A DNA stretch of 23,522 nucleotides. Origin: Spirogloea muscicola (taxonomy: Eukaryota > Streptophyta > Zygnematophyceae > Spirogloeales > Spirogloeaceae). The notes beneath the pieces were generated by a model, which had not been told where the DNA came from, did no database searches, and saw only the letters and a program-made list of their open reading frames with translations. The first letter of the stretch is position 1, and each line of letters opens with the position of its first letter. The stretch covers positions 33,525 to 57,046 of the forward strand of contig WELB01000266.1 of the NCBI GenBank assembly GCA_009602725.1. Reading direction: 5' to 3'. Below are positions 7,707-16,666 of this stretch, in pieces. The position numbers and the translations under genes are program-made.

Positions 7707-10437
7707 TCAGTAACCCCTGCTAAGCAGCCGCAGATCAGAGATGCTGGGCTCCTGGAAGTGGGTCCCCTGGCCAGAGCCAGAGGCAGCAGCGAGGGCTCTG
7801 CCGGCACGAAGGTGCAGCGCCCGGGCCATGGACCTCTGCAGCGAGACGGCCAGGCGCATTCAATACATTTGCGCCAGCGACCCGGCTGCAGGGAAGTCTA
7901 CCGGCTCTCCATGGAAGCGCCGGGCGATGGTGTGGCGGGCGAGCTGGGTGAGCAGCTCGAGCCACCGAGCGCCCAGCGCCCCATGTGTGTCGATGGCCAA
8001 CGGGAAGAACTGGTCTTCCCGCGGATGATCCGCGTACTTCAGCTCTTTGGCCCGAGCAGCGCAGGCGACCGCATACCCAGCCGTGGTGGCACAGTTAGCT
8101 GGGTGTGAGCGGTCATAGGCATCAGTAGTCACCACGTCCAGGAGAAGACGTGGCCCGCCGGCCTGTCGGGTGGCCACCAGGTCTACACGCCTGGCGTGGA
8201 GACCGTCGGCCCTGTGCTGGATTGGCATGATTCCGGAGTGCTCCGCTGCCACGGAGAGACCAGCCTCCAACAGGATGCCATGCATTACGTCGCGGAGGCG
8301 GTCGTGGGCCGCTGTCCGCTCTCCGCCGTGGGAACAGCGCAGAACATGAGCAGCCAGCGCTCCAGGCTCGGTCCCGCGCTCGCCACACTCACATTGACGC
8401 ACACCCTGGAGACATGGCGGCAGTAGGCCTAGGAGCCGGTGGACGGCACTGCGGAATACCTCGTCCGGGAGGGTGAGGGCGTCGTTGAGGGGGAGGGCCT
8501 GGAGCCACGCCGCAGCCCCCGGGGAAGAGGCCGAGTGGAGTCTCGCGCGCCCGCGCAAGTCGGCCTCGGGGAGCTGCAGCACGGCTGTGGTGTAGGCGGC
8601 CTTGTCGACCACTGCCGCGATGCGCGCTTGGACGCGCAAGTCGGCGGTGTGCGCGAGGTGCGCAAAGGATACAGGTGCGCAAAGGATACCGCCTGGCCGG
8701 CCAGGTCCGGGTGCGCCGCGAGCAGCTCCTGGTGGGCGGAGCGAAGCGACACCTGGAACGGCAGCGGCCCATGTCGACCTCCGCCACCGCCTGCTCCAGT
8801 GCCCGCCGGCCGTGGACCAAGAAGCGCTGGGCCACGGAGGCGGCAGTCTGCGCCCAGCTGCCGAGGTATGCCGCCCGGCAAGAACGAGCGAGCGGGCGCA
8901 GGCCGAGACCACCGTGGCTAAGGGGTAGCGCCGCCTGCTGGATAGCTGCTGGCGACTGGAGGAAGCCCTGGTGGCGGACCAGGGCCGCCAAGCTCGCCAC
9001 CATGCCTGCATCGAAATCTGCATACGCTGCCAACGCCCCAGGGGACGGCGGAGTGGCCCGCGTCAGTTACTGGGGCCGCTGCCCAATGGCCCTGGTCAAC
9101 ATGGCCAGCGATAGTTGCATGTCGTCCAGCTCGGGAAGCCGGGCCGCAGGCTGAAGGTACTCCGCCAGGCGGGCTTGCAGCTGCCCCTCCACGAAGGACG
9201 GCACGCCGATGGGGACCCCCAGCAGGGTGAAGCCATCTGCTGGAGTTTGGCAGCCGGTGGGCAGCGTCAGGTGGGGTGGGAGGCCGCTGGGAGACCAGGC
9301 CGCGCACTTTGACGCCCGGGTGGACAGGCCGAGGGTGGCCAGCTGCAGCTCAAGGGTGATGAAGGCTGCCGCCACGTCTTCCGGAGGGCCGACGATGGTG
9401 GTGTCGTCTGCGATATAGGGGAGTAGGACTCCTGGGTGTGCCGCGGCGGTTGCCTGCAGGGCCCGGTGGTGAGCGAGCGCAAAGTGATAGCCGGCGAGGG
9501 GGTCTCCTTGCCGCGTGCCCGCTTGGGACTGCAGGACCTCCACTTGATCTCCCCCTGTCCGCCAGAGGAGGTCGCTGGGCTGACCGTACCCCAAGCGGAA
9601 AAAGGGTACCAGGGAGGGGAAGGATGCCCGGAGCTCCTCCGCGATGCTGGCGCGCTCCACAGTGTTGAAGGCATTCTTCACGTCAACGGCCAGCACCAGC
9701 CACCCCGGGTGCTGGTCCAAGGTTGCACGAACCCCATGGACGACGGCCTCGCCCCCACTCCGCAGCCCCGCACCGTACTGGTGTGGCGCCATGTGCACCT
9801 GCGCCGGCCCCGCATGCTGCTGCCAGAGTACGCGGCTCACCAAGCGGTACAGGACCACCCCAATGGCAATGGGCCTGACTCCCCCGCTCGGCTTGTCGAG
9901 GGCGAGCAGCGTGCTGGTGCACAGTACGCCGCGGATGCTGGCCGGCACATTGTCGTCACGGGCCATATGCTGGCAGATCTGCAGCAGCGCGTTGAAGTCT
10001 GTTGCCTCACCCTCGAGGAAGATCTCCCGCAGGTGCTCAGTTAGCATGCGGGAGGGGCCGCCGGCGGCTGCGCGACGGCTGGTCTGGAGAGCCTTCTTGA
10101 GGGCGTCGGCGTCCAAGATCACCTCCTCCGGCGGGGCGAACGCGGCCAACCACGGTGGCAGGGGGGAGCTGGACGGGGGGTGGAGGGAGTCCAGAGCCGC
10201 CCGGGTTGCCGCATTGGTCGGCGCCAGCATCGCATCGTCCAGGGCCTGCACAGCCCGGGAGAGCTCGCCCGCGTGGCCGTAGCGAAGAGCCCTGCGGACG
10301 CTGGCGGCCCGGTCGTGTGTTGCCCCTCGACCACCACGGTTGGCTTCGGATGCCGCCACGGCTGCGTCGTGCCTCGCCAGGAGCTCCTCCCAGTGCCCCG
10401 CTCTCGAACAACTGGACGCGTTCCAAGAGGGACATCG
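7707..10437 (-). pseudogene. Disabled LINE polyprotein: reverse transcriptase + CCHC + RLE endonuclease
   Basis: The reverse transcriptase occupies roughly 10100-9070: motif A in AVDVKNAFN, motif B in QAGTRQGDPL and motif C as YIADD at 9417-9403. A thumb-like region continues in the same frame after an in-frame TAA at 9069-9067. The frame is then lost by a one-base deletion near 8766-8771 and by a 17-base tandem duplication at 8656-8689. Past these comes the C-terminal domain: CxC...H...C in QCECGERG...HVLRC (about 8400-8335), then RVDLVA and LLLDVVTTDAYD (about 8200-8110), the spacing of a restriction-like endonuclease. A TGA at 7862-7860 precedes a further 50-codon tail (motif ALHxxAGRALAA, ending LLSRGY and TGA at 7709-7707) that is conserved in the sibling copies. 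That stop is therefore probably a mutation of CGA. The product cannot be made as one protein. Confidence 0.85.
8656..8689. repeat. 17-bp perfect tandem duplication in LINE coding region
   Basis: Two adjacent identical units, 8656-8672 and 8673-8689 (unit begins AGGTGCGCAAAGG). The 17-base gain shifts the reading frame. Reading the frame on either side (AVSFAHL before, AHTADLR after) shows that a single unit would restore continuity, so the duplication arose after the element was intact. Confidence 0.9.
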
Positions 10438-11082
10438 CTTCAACTCTTCCTCGGCCTCCCACCTAACTGCCTGATTGGGGTGCGCCAGTGCGAGTGCGGC
10501 TTCCGTGCAGAGGGTGCTGTGCTCGCCACTCACATGCTGAGATGCCCCACTGGACCAGAAGTGGTGGGCAACCTCCTTCGCGATGCCCTGGCGGGCTTGA
10601 TGCGCGACGCCGGCTACCGAGCGGTCGTGGAAGTCAACAATATCATGCCTATCACCACGGACGCCCAGGGACGTCATCATCGCCGCACACTTGACATTGT
10701 GGGCGTGCAACTTGGTGGTAGACTACGGGCCCTGGTCGACGTTGTTGTTACGGAGGCATATAAGGGCCCAGCATCGACACACATCGCTAGGCATGCAGTG
10801 GGCGGTGCAGAACAAAGAAAACTGCGGCACTTCTCCGATCACCCCCAATGCGATCAGCTCCTGCCAGCGGCAATCGACATCTATGGCTGTCTGGGTACTC
10901 GTTTCCACACTGCTTTCAAACATTGCCAATCTAGGCTACACTCGACGTGCAGATGTGTTTCCGGCTGAGATGGGCTTGCCAGGCATATCTGTCGCTCTTG
11001 CGACGACGAGTTTCGGCCTGTTTGCAGCGTGCTCAGGCTAGTGCCTTGCACCAGAAAGCTGGGCGAGCTCGAGTTGGTGGCA
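10437..11082 (+). mobile_element. LINE fragment P, part 1: CCHC + endonuclease domain, plus strand
   Basis: The frame from about 10441 to 10968 encodes a homologue of the C-terminal half of the neighbouring minus-strand LINE. It has CLIGVRQCECG with a CxC...H...C knuckle (10491-10547), NNIMPIT, TLDIVGVQL and LVDVVVTEAYKG (10687-10767), then HFSDHPQCDQ. Identity to the neighbour is moderate, so it is a different subfamily. The frame closes at 10966-10968, but homology continues in another frame (LLRRRVSACLQRAQ, ALHQKAGRA) to about 11080, so it is also frameshifted. No reverse transcriptase is present: the element is 5'-truncated, exactly at its junction with the inverted neighbour. Confidence 0.82.
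11078..11082. repeat. Candidate target-site duplication, left (TGGCA)
   Basis: TGGCA here and again at 11396-11400 flank the nested minus-strand LINE tail. Joining the plus-strand sequence across one copy gives a continuous LINE P tail. Five bases is short, so chance identity cannot be excluded. Confidence 0.45.
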
Positions 11083-11395
11083 GAAAAATGCGTGTATATT
11101 AAGAGATGGGGAGGCCATGTGTGGCCAAGTACAAAGGCAAGCACATTGGACAAATGTACGTCACCTGCTGCTAAGCTGACCCGCTCAATAACCACGAGTC
11201 AGCACATAGAGGTCGCTAGCTGACGCTCGAATACCGGACGGCAATTGACTAGCTCTTGTGCCAGCAGCTAAGGCTCGACCAGCTTTCTGATGCAGAGCAT
11301 ACGCCTGAGCTCGTTGCAGACAGGTTGACACTCGACGTCGCAGAAATGACAGATAGGCTGCCGGCATACCCATCTGGGCAGAAGGGCTCCGTTTC
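11083..11395 (-). mobile_element. LINE fragment N: short truncated copy nested in fragment P
   Basis: Minus-strand tail of a close relative of fragment P. It encodes AAYLSFLRRRVSTCLQRAQ, then ALHQKAGRALAAG and SDLYVLTRGY with a stop at about 11203, then a 3' UTR of about 120 bases that includes TGTGCTTGCCTTTGTACTTG. The same C-terminal peptide and UTR occur in the interrupted plus-strand copy on both sides, forming a diverged inverted repeat. It is an extreme 5'-truncated insertion, about 310 bases long. Confidence 0.75.
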
Positions 11396-11548
11396 TGGCA
11401 TCTAATATTCATGATCGATTAGTGACCTTTATGTTTTGACCCGTGGTTATTGAGCGGGTCAATCTGCTGTAGGTTATGTAGATCTTTAGATGTGCTTGCC
11501 TTTGTACTTGGCCATTTGGCCTACATTTGTTTCTTATATACGAAATTT
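11396..11548 (+). mobile_element. LINE fragment P, part 2: C-terminal codons and 3' UTR
   Basis: Resumes the plus-strand copy after the nested insertion: SDLYVLTRGY and stop at about 11452-11454, then TGAGCGGGTCAATCTGC and a 3' UTR parallel to that of fragment N (TGTGCTTGCCTTTGTACTTG shared), ending near TATACGAAATTTAACC. This subfamily lacks the GGGCTGG hairpin at its 3' end. Confidence 0.72.
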
Positions 11549-11549
11549 A

Positions 11550-11755
11550 ACCTAGTGCCAGCCCTCTTCTCTATCCATGGGCGAGCACTGCTCTAGTAAG
11601 CAGCCGCAAATCAGAAAGGCTATCAGGAGGGAAGCAGCTCAGTTCTTCAAAGGGTTTAGGGTTTCCCAGCCCCTATTCTCTCTGAGGCGAGCAATTCCTC
11701 AGAGGGGGCGAGGGTAGTGAGAGGCCAGCCCGAGAAAAAGTGGACAAGGTATACA
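11550..11755 (-). mobile_element. Two short LINE 3' tail fragments
   Basis: On the minus strand, 11745-11655 resembles the LINE 3' UTR (CGGGCTGGCC, then CTCGCC, then AGGGGCTGG before AAACCC). Next, 11625-11594 matches the last codons of the LINE tail (SDLRLLTR), joined to CTCGCCCATGG and GAGGGCTGGC at 11590-11560. These are heavily decayed remnants of the same family as the element at 7351-10437, probably two separate or rearranged insertions. Confidence 0.6.
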
Positions 11756-12241
11756 TACATATAAACAGCTTGAGAATTAAAAACTCCTTTCAAATGGCAA
11801 CTGTGGCGGAACTGTCAAGCATAGTGAGATCCCTTCGACTTTTCCACCTAGCTTGAAGATACAGTTAACCAACGCCAGCCTTGGCTTTTCACGACAAGCT
11901 GCCTGGCTGCAAAGGTTACAGACTAAGGTGGAATAAGGCCCAGGGTCTTGCCAGCTCAGCGGCCTGCCTAAGTAGTGCAACATTTGGGTAGACTCCCCAA
12001 GACACAGGAGTCGTACAAGCACACAGATGATGGCCTATCTCAGACATGCCAGCTTATCAACAAGAGACTTACAGTTCTGCCAACACAATACACCTAAGAG
12101 AGACAATGAAGAACGAGGAGTGCAAGTGCAGGCCATTGCTTCATGAACAGGTAAATGGCGAACTATTAAGCAGTTTAACAAGAAGCCACATAGTACACGT
12201 TCAATGTGCACGTCCTGCTCAAGAGGGCTATTTCAAGGTGC
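11756..12241. other. Region between LINE debris and the RPT1 3' end
   Basis: Contains the 3' untranslated region of the minus-strand RPT1 gene and unassigned DNA. Open frames are short and show no recognisable family. A small TATATACATACATATAA-like simple stretch lies at about 11749-11764. Confidence 0.4.
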
Positions 12242-15200
12242 CTAATTGTACACCATATACTTGGGGGTTGCGCTGAACTTTTGATAGCCTTTGATGACTT
12301 TATTCACTGCTTCCAAGAAGTCCTTCTCGGTGACTGTTTTCCTTCTTGCTCTAATGGCATACATCCCAGCCTCTGTGCAGACGCTCCTGATGTCAGCACC
12401 TACCGAGATGAGAAGGTCTGAGGTCAGGCTCTAATGTCAGGAAGGCTCAATGCATTCCTTAGGTATGTCAACAGTCTTCAAGAACACGTGGACTTTACCA
12501 CGGACCACGATCAAGCTGGCAGGCTCGCAGAAGCATGCAGCATATGTTTTACATAGTATGAAGACTACCAAGTTGAGAAGAAGCTACACAAAAAGCATGA
12601 CACGACCTATGTCTTGCTAATCTGGTGTTCACCTGTGGAGTTTGGGCATAGTCGAGCAAGGAGCTCAAAGCGGATGTCCCGATCACAATTCATTGTCCGC
12701 GTGTGTATACGGAAAATCTGAGCTCTACTCTCCAGGTCTGGGAGCCCAAATTCCACTTTCCGGTCCAGCCTTCCTGGTCTCAGCAGTGCAGGGTCTAGCG
12801 TGTCCGGCCTGTGTGATGAGCACCTTACAAGTCAGAAGCAACAGAGTTGACCAGCAGAACAGCTCTATCACCCCTATTTAGGTGGACATGAGGTCAACTT
12901 CTCAGATGTACTGGGCCACAATATGTACATGCTTCAATCTGACTGAAGAACTCAGATGCTGATAGGTGAAAAGACAATATGTACTGTACTTCGGCCTTTG
13001 CCTTGACAAACATCTCTGCACAAACTGCTCCAGCTCCGAGGTGACAATACTGCAGAGTAGCACATTTACAACTTGCTATCCCCACGCTCAAACAAAGAAA
13101 TCGAGCAGGACCTTCGACCTTGCAAAATTGGGCTCTGGACAACCAGCATGTGGGGTTTTCTTATTACCTGTTTGTCGCCATGAGGACCTTGATGTTACCC
13201 CTAGCATCAAATCCATCAAGTTGGTTGACAATCTCAAGCATTGTGCGTTGGACTTCATTGTCACCTCCAGCACCATCGTCAAAGCGAGCACCACCAATGG
13301 CATCCACTTCGTCGAAAAAGATGATGCACGCCTTCTTCGATCTTGCCATCTGAAAAGGACGGGAGTACAACAGCAATTAACCTCTTATCTGGCAACAGAA
13401 ACAAGCACTTCTCTCAACCTCACCTGAATTGTAGATCTTGCTAAAAACTATCTGAGAGGCACAAAGGAACACATCTTGCTCCTGCTTTGCTCACACCTTC
13501 CATTGCTGGCACGCAGATGGACTTGAAATTTACCTGAAACAACTCACGGACCATGCGCGCACCCTCTCCAACGTATTTTTGCACCAGTTCACTTCCAATA
13601 ACCCTGATGAAGCAGGCATCTGTCCTATTCGCCACGGCTCTGGCTAGCAATGTCTTGCCCGTGCCCGGAGGACCATAGCATAGAACTCCTTTTGGAGGAT
13701 CAATTCCCAGCTTCACGAACTTTTCAGGATGCAACATGGGCAGCTCCACAACCTGAATACAGGTGAACGAAGATGACACTGGCGCACTGTGACGAAGGCA
13801 CCAGCTTTTACCATGCATGGAGCATAGTGCCTGCTTCACCTTATGCAAGGGCGTTATTGGCTGTGACGTTGTGTAATGCCACCAAACTTTTCAAAGGTTT
13901 GCTCTGTCAAGTACCTCTCGCATGCGCTCAATCTGCTCCTTGCAGCCACCAACATCGCTGTAGGTAACGTCTGGCTTCTCCTCTACAGTCATCATGGTGA
14001 CACTCGGATCAATTTTGGGTGGCAGGGGAATCTGTATTTGATACTTGTTGCGATCAACCCTGTTAGGGAATCCAAACACAGAGAGCAAATTGTAAATTAC
14101 TATGATGAAGGTCTCTGGGGAAGACTGCGAGCACATCTGAAGGGGACTTTCGGACCCAACAAACGAGCCAGTGATAAAGAGTCGACTGTCAGTGCCATGA
14201 CTTTGCAGTTCATGTTATCACACGAGACAATCCATGTGCACAGTACACAAATTCCCTGTCAGCTTCTTAATGTGAAACGTCACTTCAATGTGCAAGGGCT
14301 GCAAGCTGGTCGTCTTGGAACATACCCGACACGCATGCCCTCCTCAATATCCGTCGGCGAGACCTTATCTCCAAGTCCCACCACAAACTGCAAAGAGCAG
14401 TAAGAGTTGCATACATCAATGACTTACTGCCAGCGACAGCACAGACAACAAAGTGAGTGGCACTTCTGAAATGTCGGGCAGACTCTGCAAGATGTACCTT
14501 GGCAATCTGCTTGACATTGATGACGTACTTGGCATCCTCTGTGTTGGCGTTGATGATCTTTGTGCAGCGAGCGACCTTTGTATCATCAGACAGCAATGTG
14601 CAGCTTCAGAGCAGACAGTTGCTCAACAAGGACCGGAAACTAAAATGCATGAGCAGCAGAGACTGGAATCTGACTGGCCTCTATTAAGCGTGAGACCTTG
14701 CATATCAACCTCCCGTATGTTTGACAGACCTGCAAGGGCTGTTCCTCCTGCATCATCTGCTTGTCGGATACCAGGTCCCATTGGCTAGGCGCAGCCAGGC
14801 CGGTGTCCAACTCCTTGATGCCTGCCGCCAAGGCCACCTTCTCGCTAATTAAGAGAAGGCATCCTGTCGAGATGAATGCATAAGTCCAAGGTTTCAAGCT
14901 TCCAGTCCCGACATGGCACTATCAAGTGCCGTTTAAGGCCCTTCTAAGTGGCAGTGACGGCCCGCAGCGATTATCGCAAAAGGTACTGGGCAGGCTGTCA
15001 CCGCAGAGATCATTGACCACCTTGGCCATCTCCTTGATATCCGCCTCCGCGTCCTTGATGGCGGTCGCATACGGCCCGAGCCCCTGCCGAGAGACAGCGG
15101 AAGGCAAGCGGTCATCGTCCGCGCGTCTACTTGGTCTGTGAGCTACCATTATTTTAGCCATCATCTTCTCCCAGTCCGCAGAGGCATGAACGGCCACAGC

Positions 15201-15451
15201 TGCGCTCAACAATAAGCGCCTGGTGGCTGCCATCCGGCCTTGTCCGCGACGACCGGAGGGGCCTAGTGCCATGGCGGCGGCGGCGACGCCAAAGCCTCTA
15301 GAGGCCGCTCCGCGTCCGCGCAAGGCCTGGCCCGCCGTCAGCCAGTGGCCGCAGCGGAGCTCACGTAGGTCTTGAGGAGGGCGATGTCGTCCTCGTCCAA
15401 CGGCGGCGGGTCCTTCGACTCCTTGGAGGAGTCGAAGTCCGCGTCCGCCAT
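12242..15451 (-). CDS. RPT1: 26S proteasome regulatory AAA-ATPase subunit RPT1
   Basis: Ten minus-strand exons: 15451-15365, 15083-15002, 14821-14730, 14575-14498, 14387-14326, 14059-13915, 13752-13534, 13349-13168, 12808-12633 and 12399-12242. All have GT-AG introns and join in frame to 426 codons plus stop, the usual plant RPT1 length. RPT1 is one of six ATPases in the base of the 19S particle, which unfold ubiquitinated substrates and feed them to the 20S core. Visible landmarks are the N-terminal acidic start [25 protein letters not shown], the OB-domain strand VINVKQIAK, Walker A GPPGTGKT (exon 7), Walker B FFDEVDA (exon 8), the SRH region [19 protein letters not shown] and the C-terminus YMVYN. 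All catalytic motifs are intact and the gene looks functional. Identification over the other RPT subunits rests on the N-terminus and the YN end. Confidence 0.97.
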
Positions 15452-15659
15452 GGCGACCGCGCGCGAGCAGGGCGCGCTCTCTGCGCTCTCCGCGAGCTGC
15501 GCCCGGCGCCGCCGCCGCCGCCGCCGCGAGGGCCGCCGGGGGTTGCGGCGCGGCGGGCGTGGAGGCTAGGTTACGGCGAGAAGGCTACGTTAGGGCTTTC
15601 GAGCCCCTTCTGGTGACGTAGTCCTTTTCCGGCTCCTATTTCTTTGGCTTTGGACATTG
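15452..15659 (-). promoter_or_regulatory. RPT1 upstream region
   Basis: Only about 210 bases lie between the RPT1 ATG and the 3' hairpin of a LINE tail. The first 110 bases are very GC-rich with a CGC/GCC run at about 15507-15530, probably the 5' leader. At about 15613-15620 lies GTGACGTA, a bZIP/CRE-like core. No TATA box is evident. Confidence 0.35.
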
Positions 15660-16185
15660 CCCATCTTTTTGGGCTGGCTTTGCCAGCCCCTCCTCTCCAT
15701 GGGTGAGGACTTTCTTCTTCGCTTCCGTGACTAAGACGGAGAAGCTCTTAGACTTGATCGATAAGTAGAAAGGGAAAAGTGGAGAATGACTCTTCCAGTA
15801 GAGGGCGGTGGCTGTGATTGGCCAGCCCAGAGTGAAAGCTAGAACAATGTTCGAAGGGGCCAGAAAAGCACTAAACCATTCAGCACCTCAAGTGGCTACT
15901 GGGTGCTCAGTATCTCCTCTTGAGCAGCCGCGGGTCAGAGAAACTAGTGTCCGGGTAGCGATCACCTGTCCATAGCCAGAGGCTGCAGCCAAAGCGCGAC
16001 CGGCATGCAGATGCAAAGCGTGTGCCCATGGACAGCTGCAGCGATACCGATGGGCGCATTCGATATACCTGGGCGAGAGAGCCTGCCGCATTGAGATCGG
16101 CCTGCTCCCCTTGGTAATGTCAAGACAGCGCTGCACACTAGCCAGTGCAGGAGCCTCAAGCCATCGATCACATTTCCAGATACAT
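15660..16185 (-). mobile_element. 5'-truncated LINE 3' end, copy B
   Basis: A minus-strand tail of the same family as the 7351-10437 element. From high to low coordinate: decayed C-terminal codons (RWLEA...; then the ALHLHAGRALAAASG motif at about 16030-15980 in one frame), the final codons FSDPRLLKRRY with TGA at about 15913, a 3' UTR with GGGCTGGCC and CAGCCACC blocks, and the terminal hairpin GGGGCTGGCAAAGCCAGCCC followed by A5 at about 15690-15664. At the position of the TGA at 7860 in the larger copy, this copy has CGA. The coding part is frameshifted. Confidence 0.8.
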
Positions 16186-16666
16186 CTGCAGCAGCTGGAA
16201 CAGGGTCTTTATATTCTCTAGGCTACATCAAGATTACTGGTAGCAGCCTACCTTCTCTTATGATGCCAATAAGTTGGGGATGCAACGCGCGCTGCTGCTG
16301 TCGTCATGCTGTGTGTGTAGATATGCAATAGCACCTATTTCACTTAAGACGAGCATTGAGCCCATACAACCCTTTCGAGCTCTGGGCTATGCGCATGATA
16401 ACTTCATGCACTAAGGCATTCGCACTTAGCATTCTGCAAACTGTATGTCCCCCTGTTTTTGCAACTTATTTCGAACTTTTCACCCAGATTAGGTGTGACA
16501 TTCTGCTCCACTGCTATCTCCAGCGGGCATACATATTGCTAATCAGACCATTGAAATAAGCTCACCTCGTCAACCAATGAAAGAATCCTTTAACAGTCGA
16601 GGCAACGAGGCATTGGGGCAATTAGAGGCACCCAGGTTACTAATGTACCTGCATAAGATGCAGAAG
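16186..16666. other. Spacer downstream of the SAC3A-like gene, no gene seen
   Basis: AT-richer DNA holding the 3' untranslated region of the SAC3-family gene. I see no conserved coding segment, tRNA or tandem repeat. Confidence 0.4.

Larger units (their letters stand above)
7351..10437 (-). mobile_element. 5'-truncated LINE (non-LTR retrotransposon) with RT and restriction-like endonuclease
   Basis: A 3.1-kb minus-strand element. It begins (5' end, high coordinate) inside the coding region next to an oppositely oriented relative and ends in a 3' UTR of about 350 bases. That UTR finishes with a GGGCTGG...CCAGCCC hairpin followed by an A run at about 7380-7353. It encodes a reverse transcriptase and, downstream, a CCHC knuckle and a PD-(D/E)XK-like endonuclease region, the layout of R2-type and related LINEs. 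The 5' part of the element is absent, so any additional N-terminal domain is unknown. The coding region is broken (see the pseudogene entry). Confidence 0.88.

Noticed and set aside
9436-10044. Plus-strand frames of about 200 codons over the LINE reverse transcriptase
   Set aside because: They are antisense to clear RT motifs (AVDVKNAFN, YIADD) and have no motif of their own.
13876-14403. Plus-strand frame of 175 codons
   Set aside because: It lies antisense to RPT1 exons 5 and 6 and has no family motif; the minus strand gives a complete proteasome ATPase.
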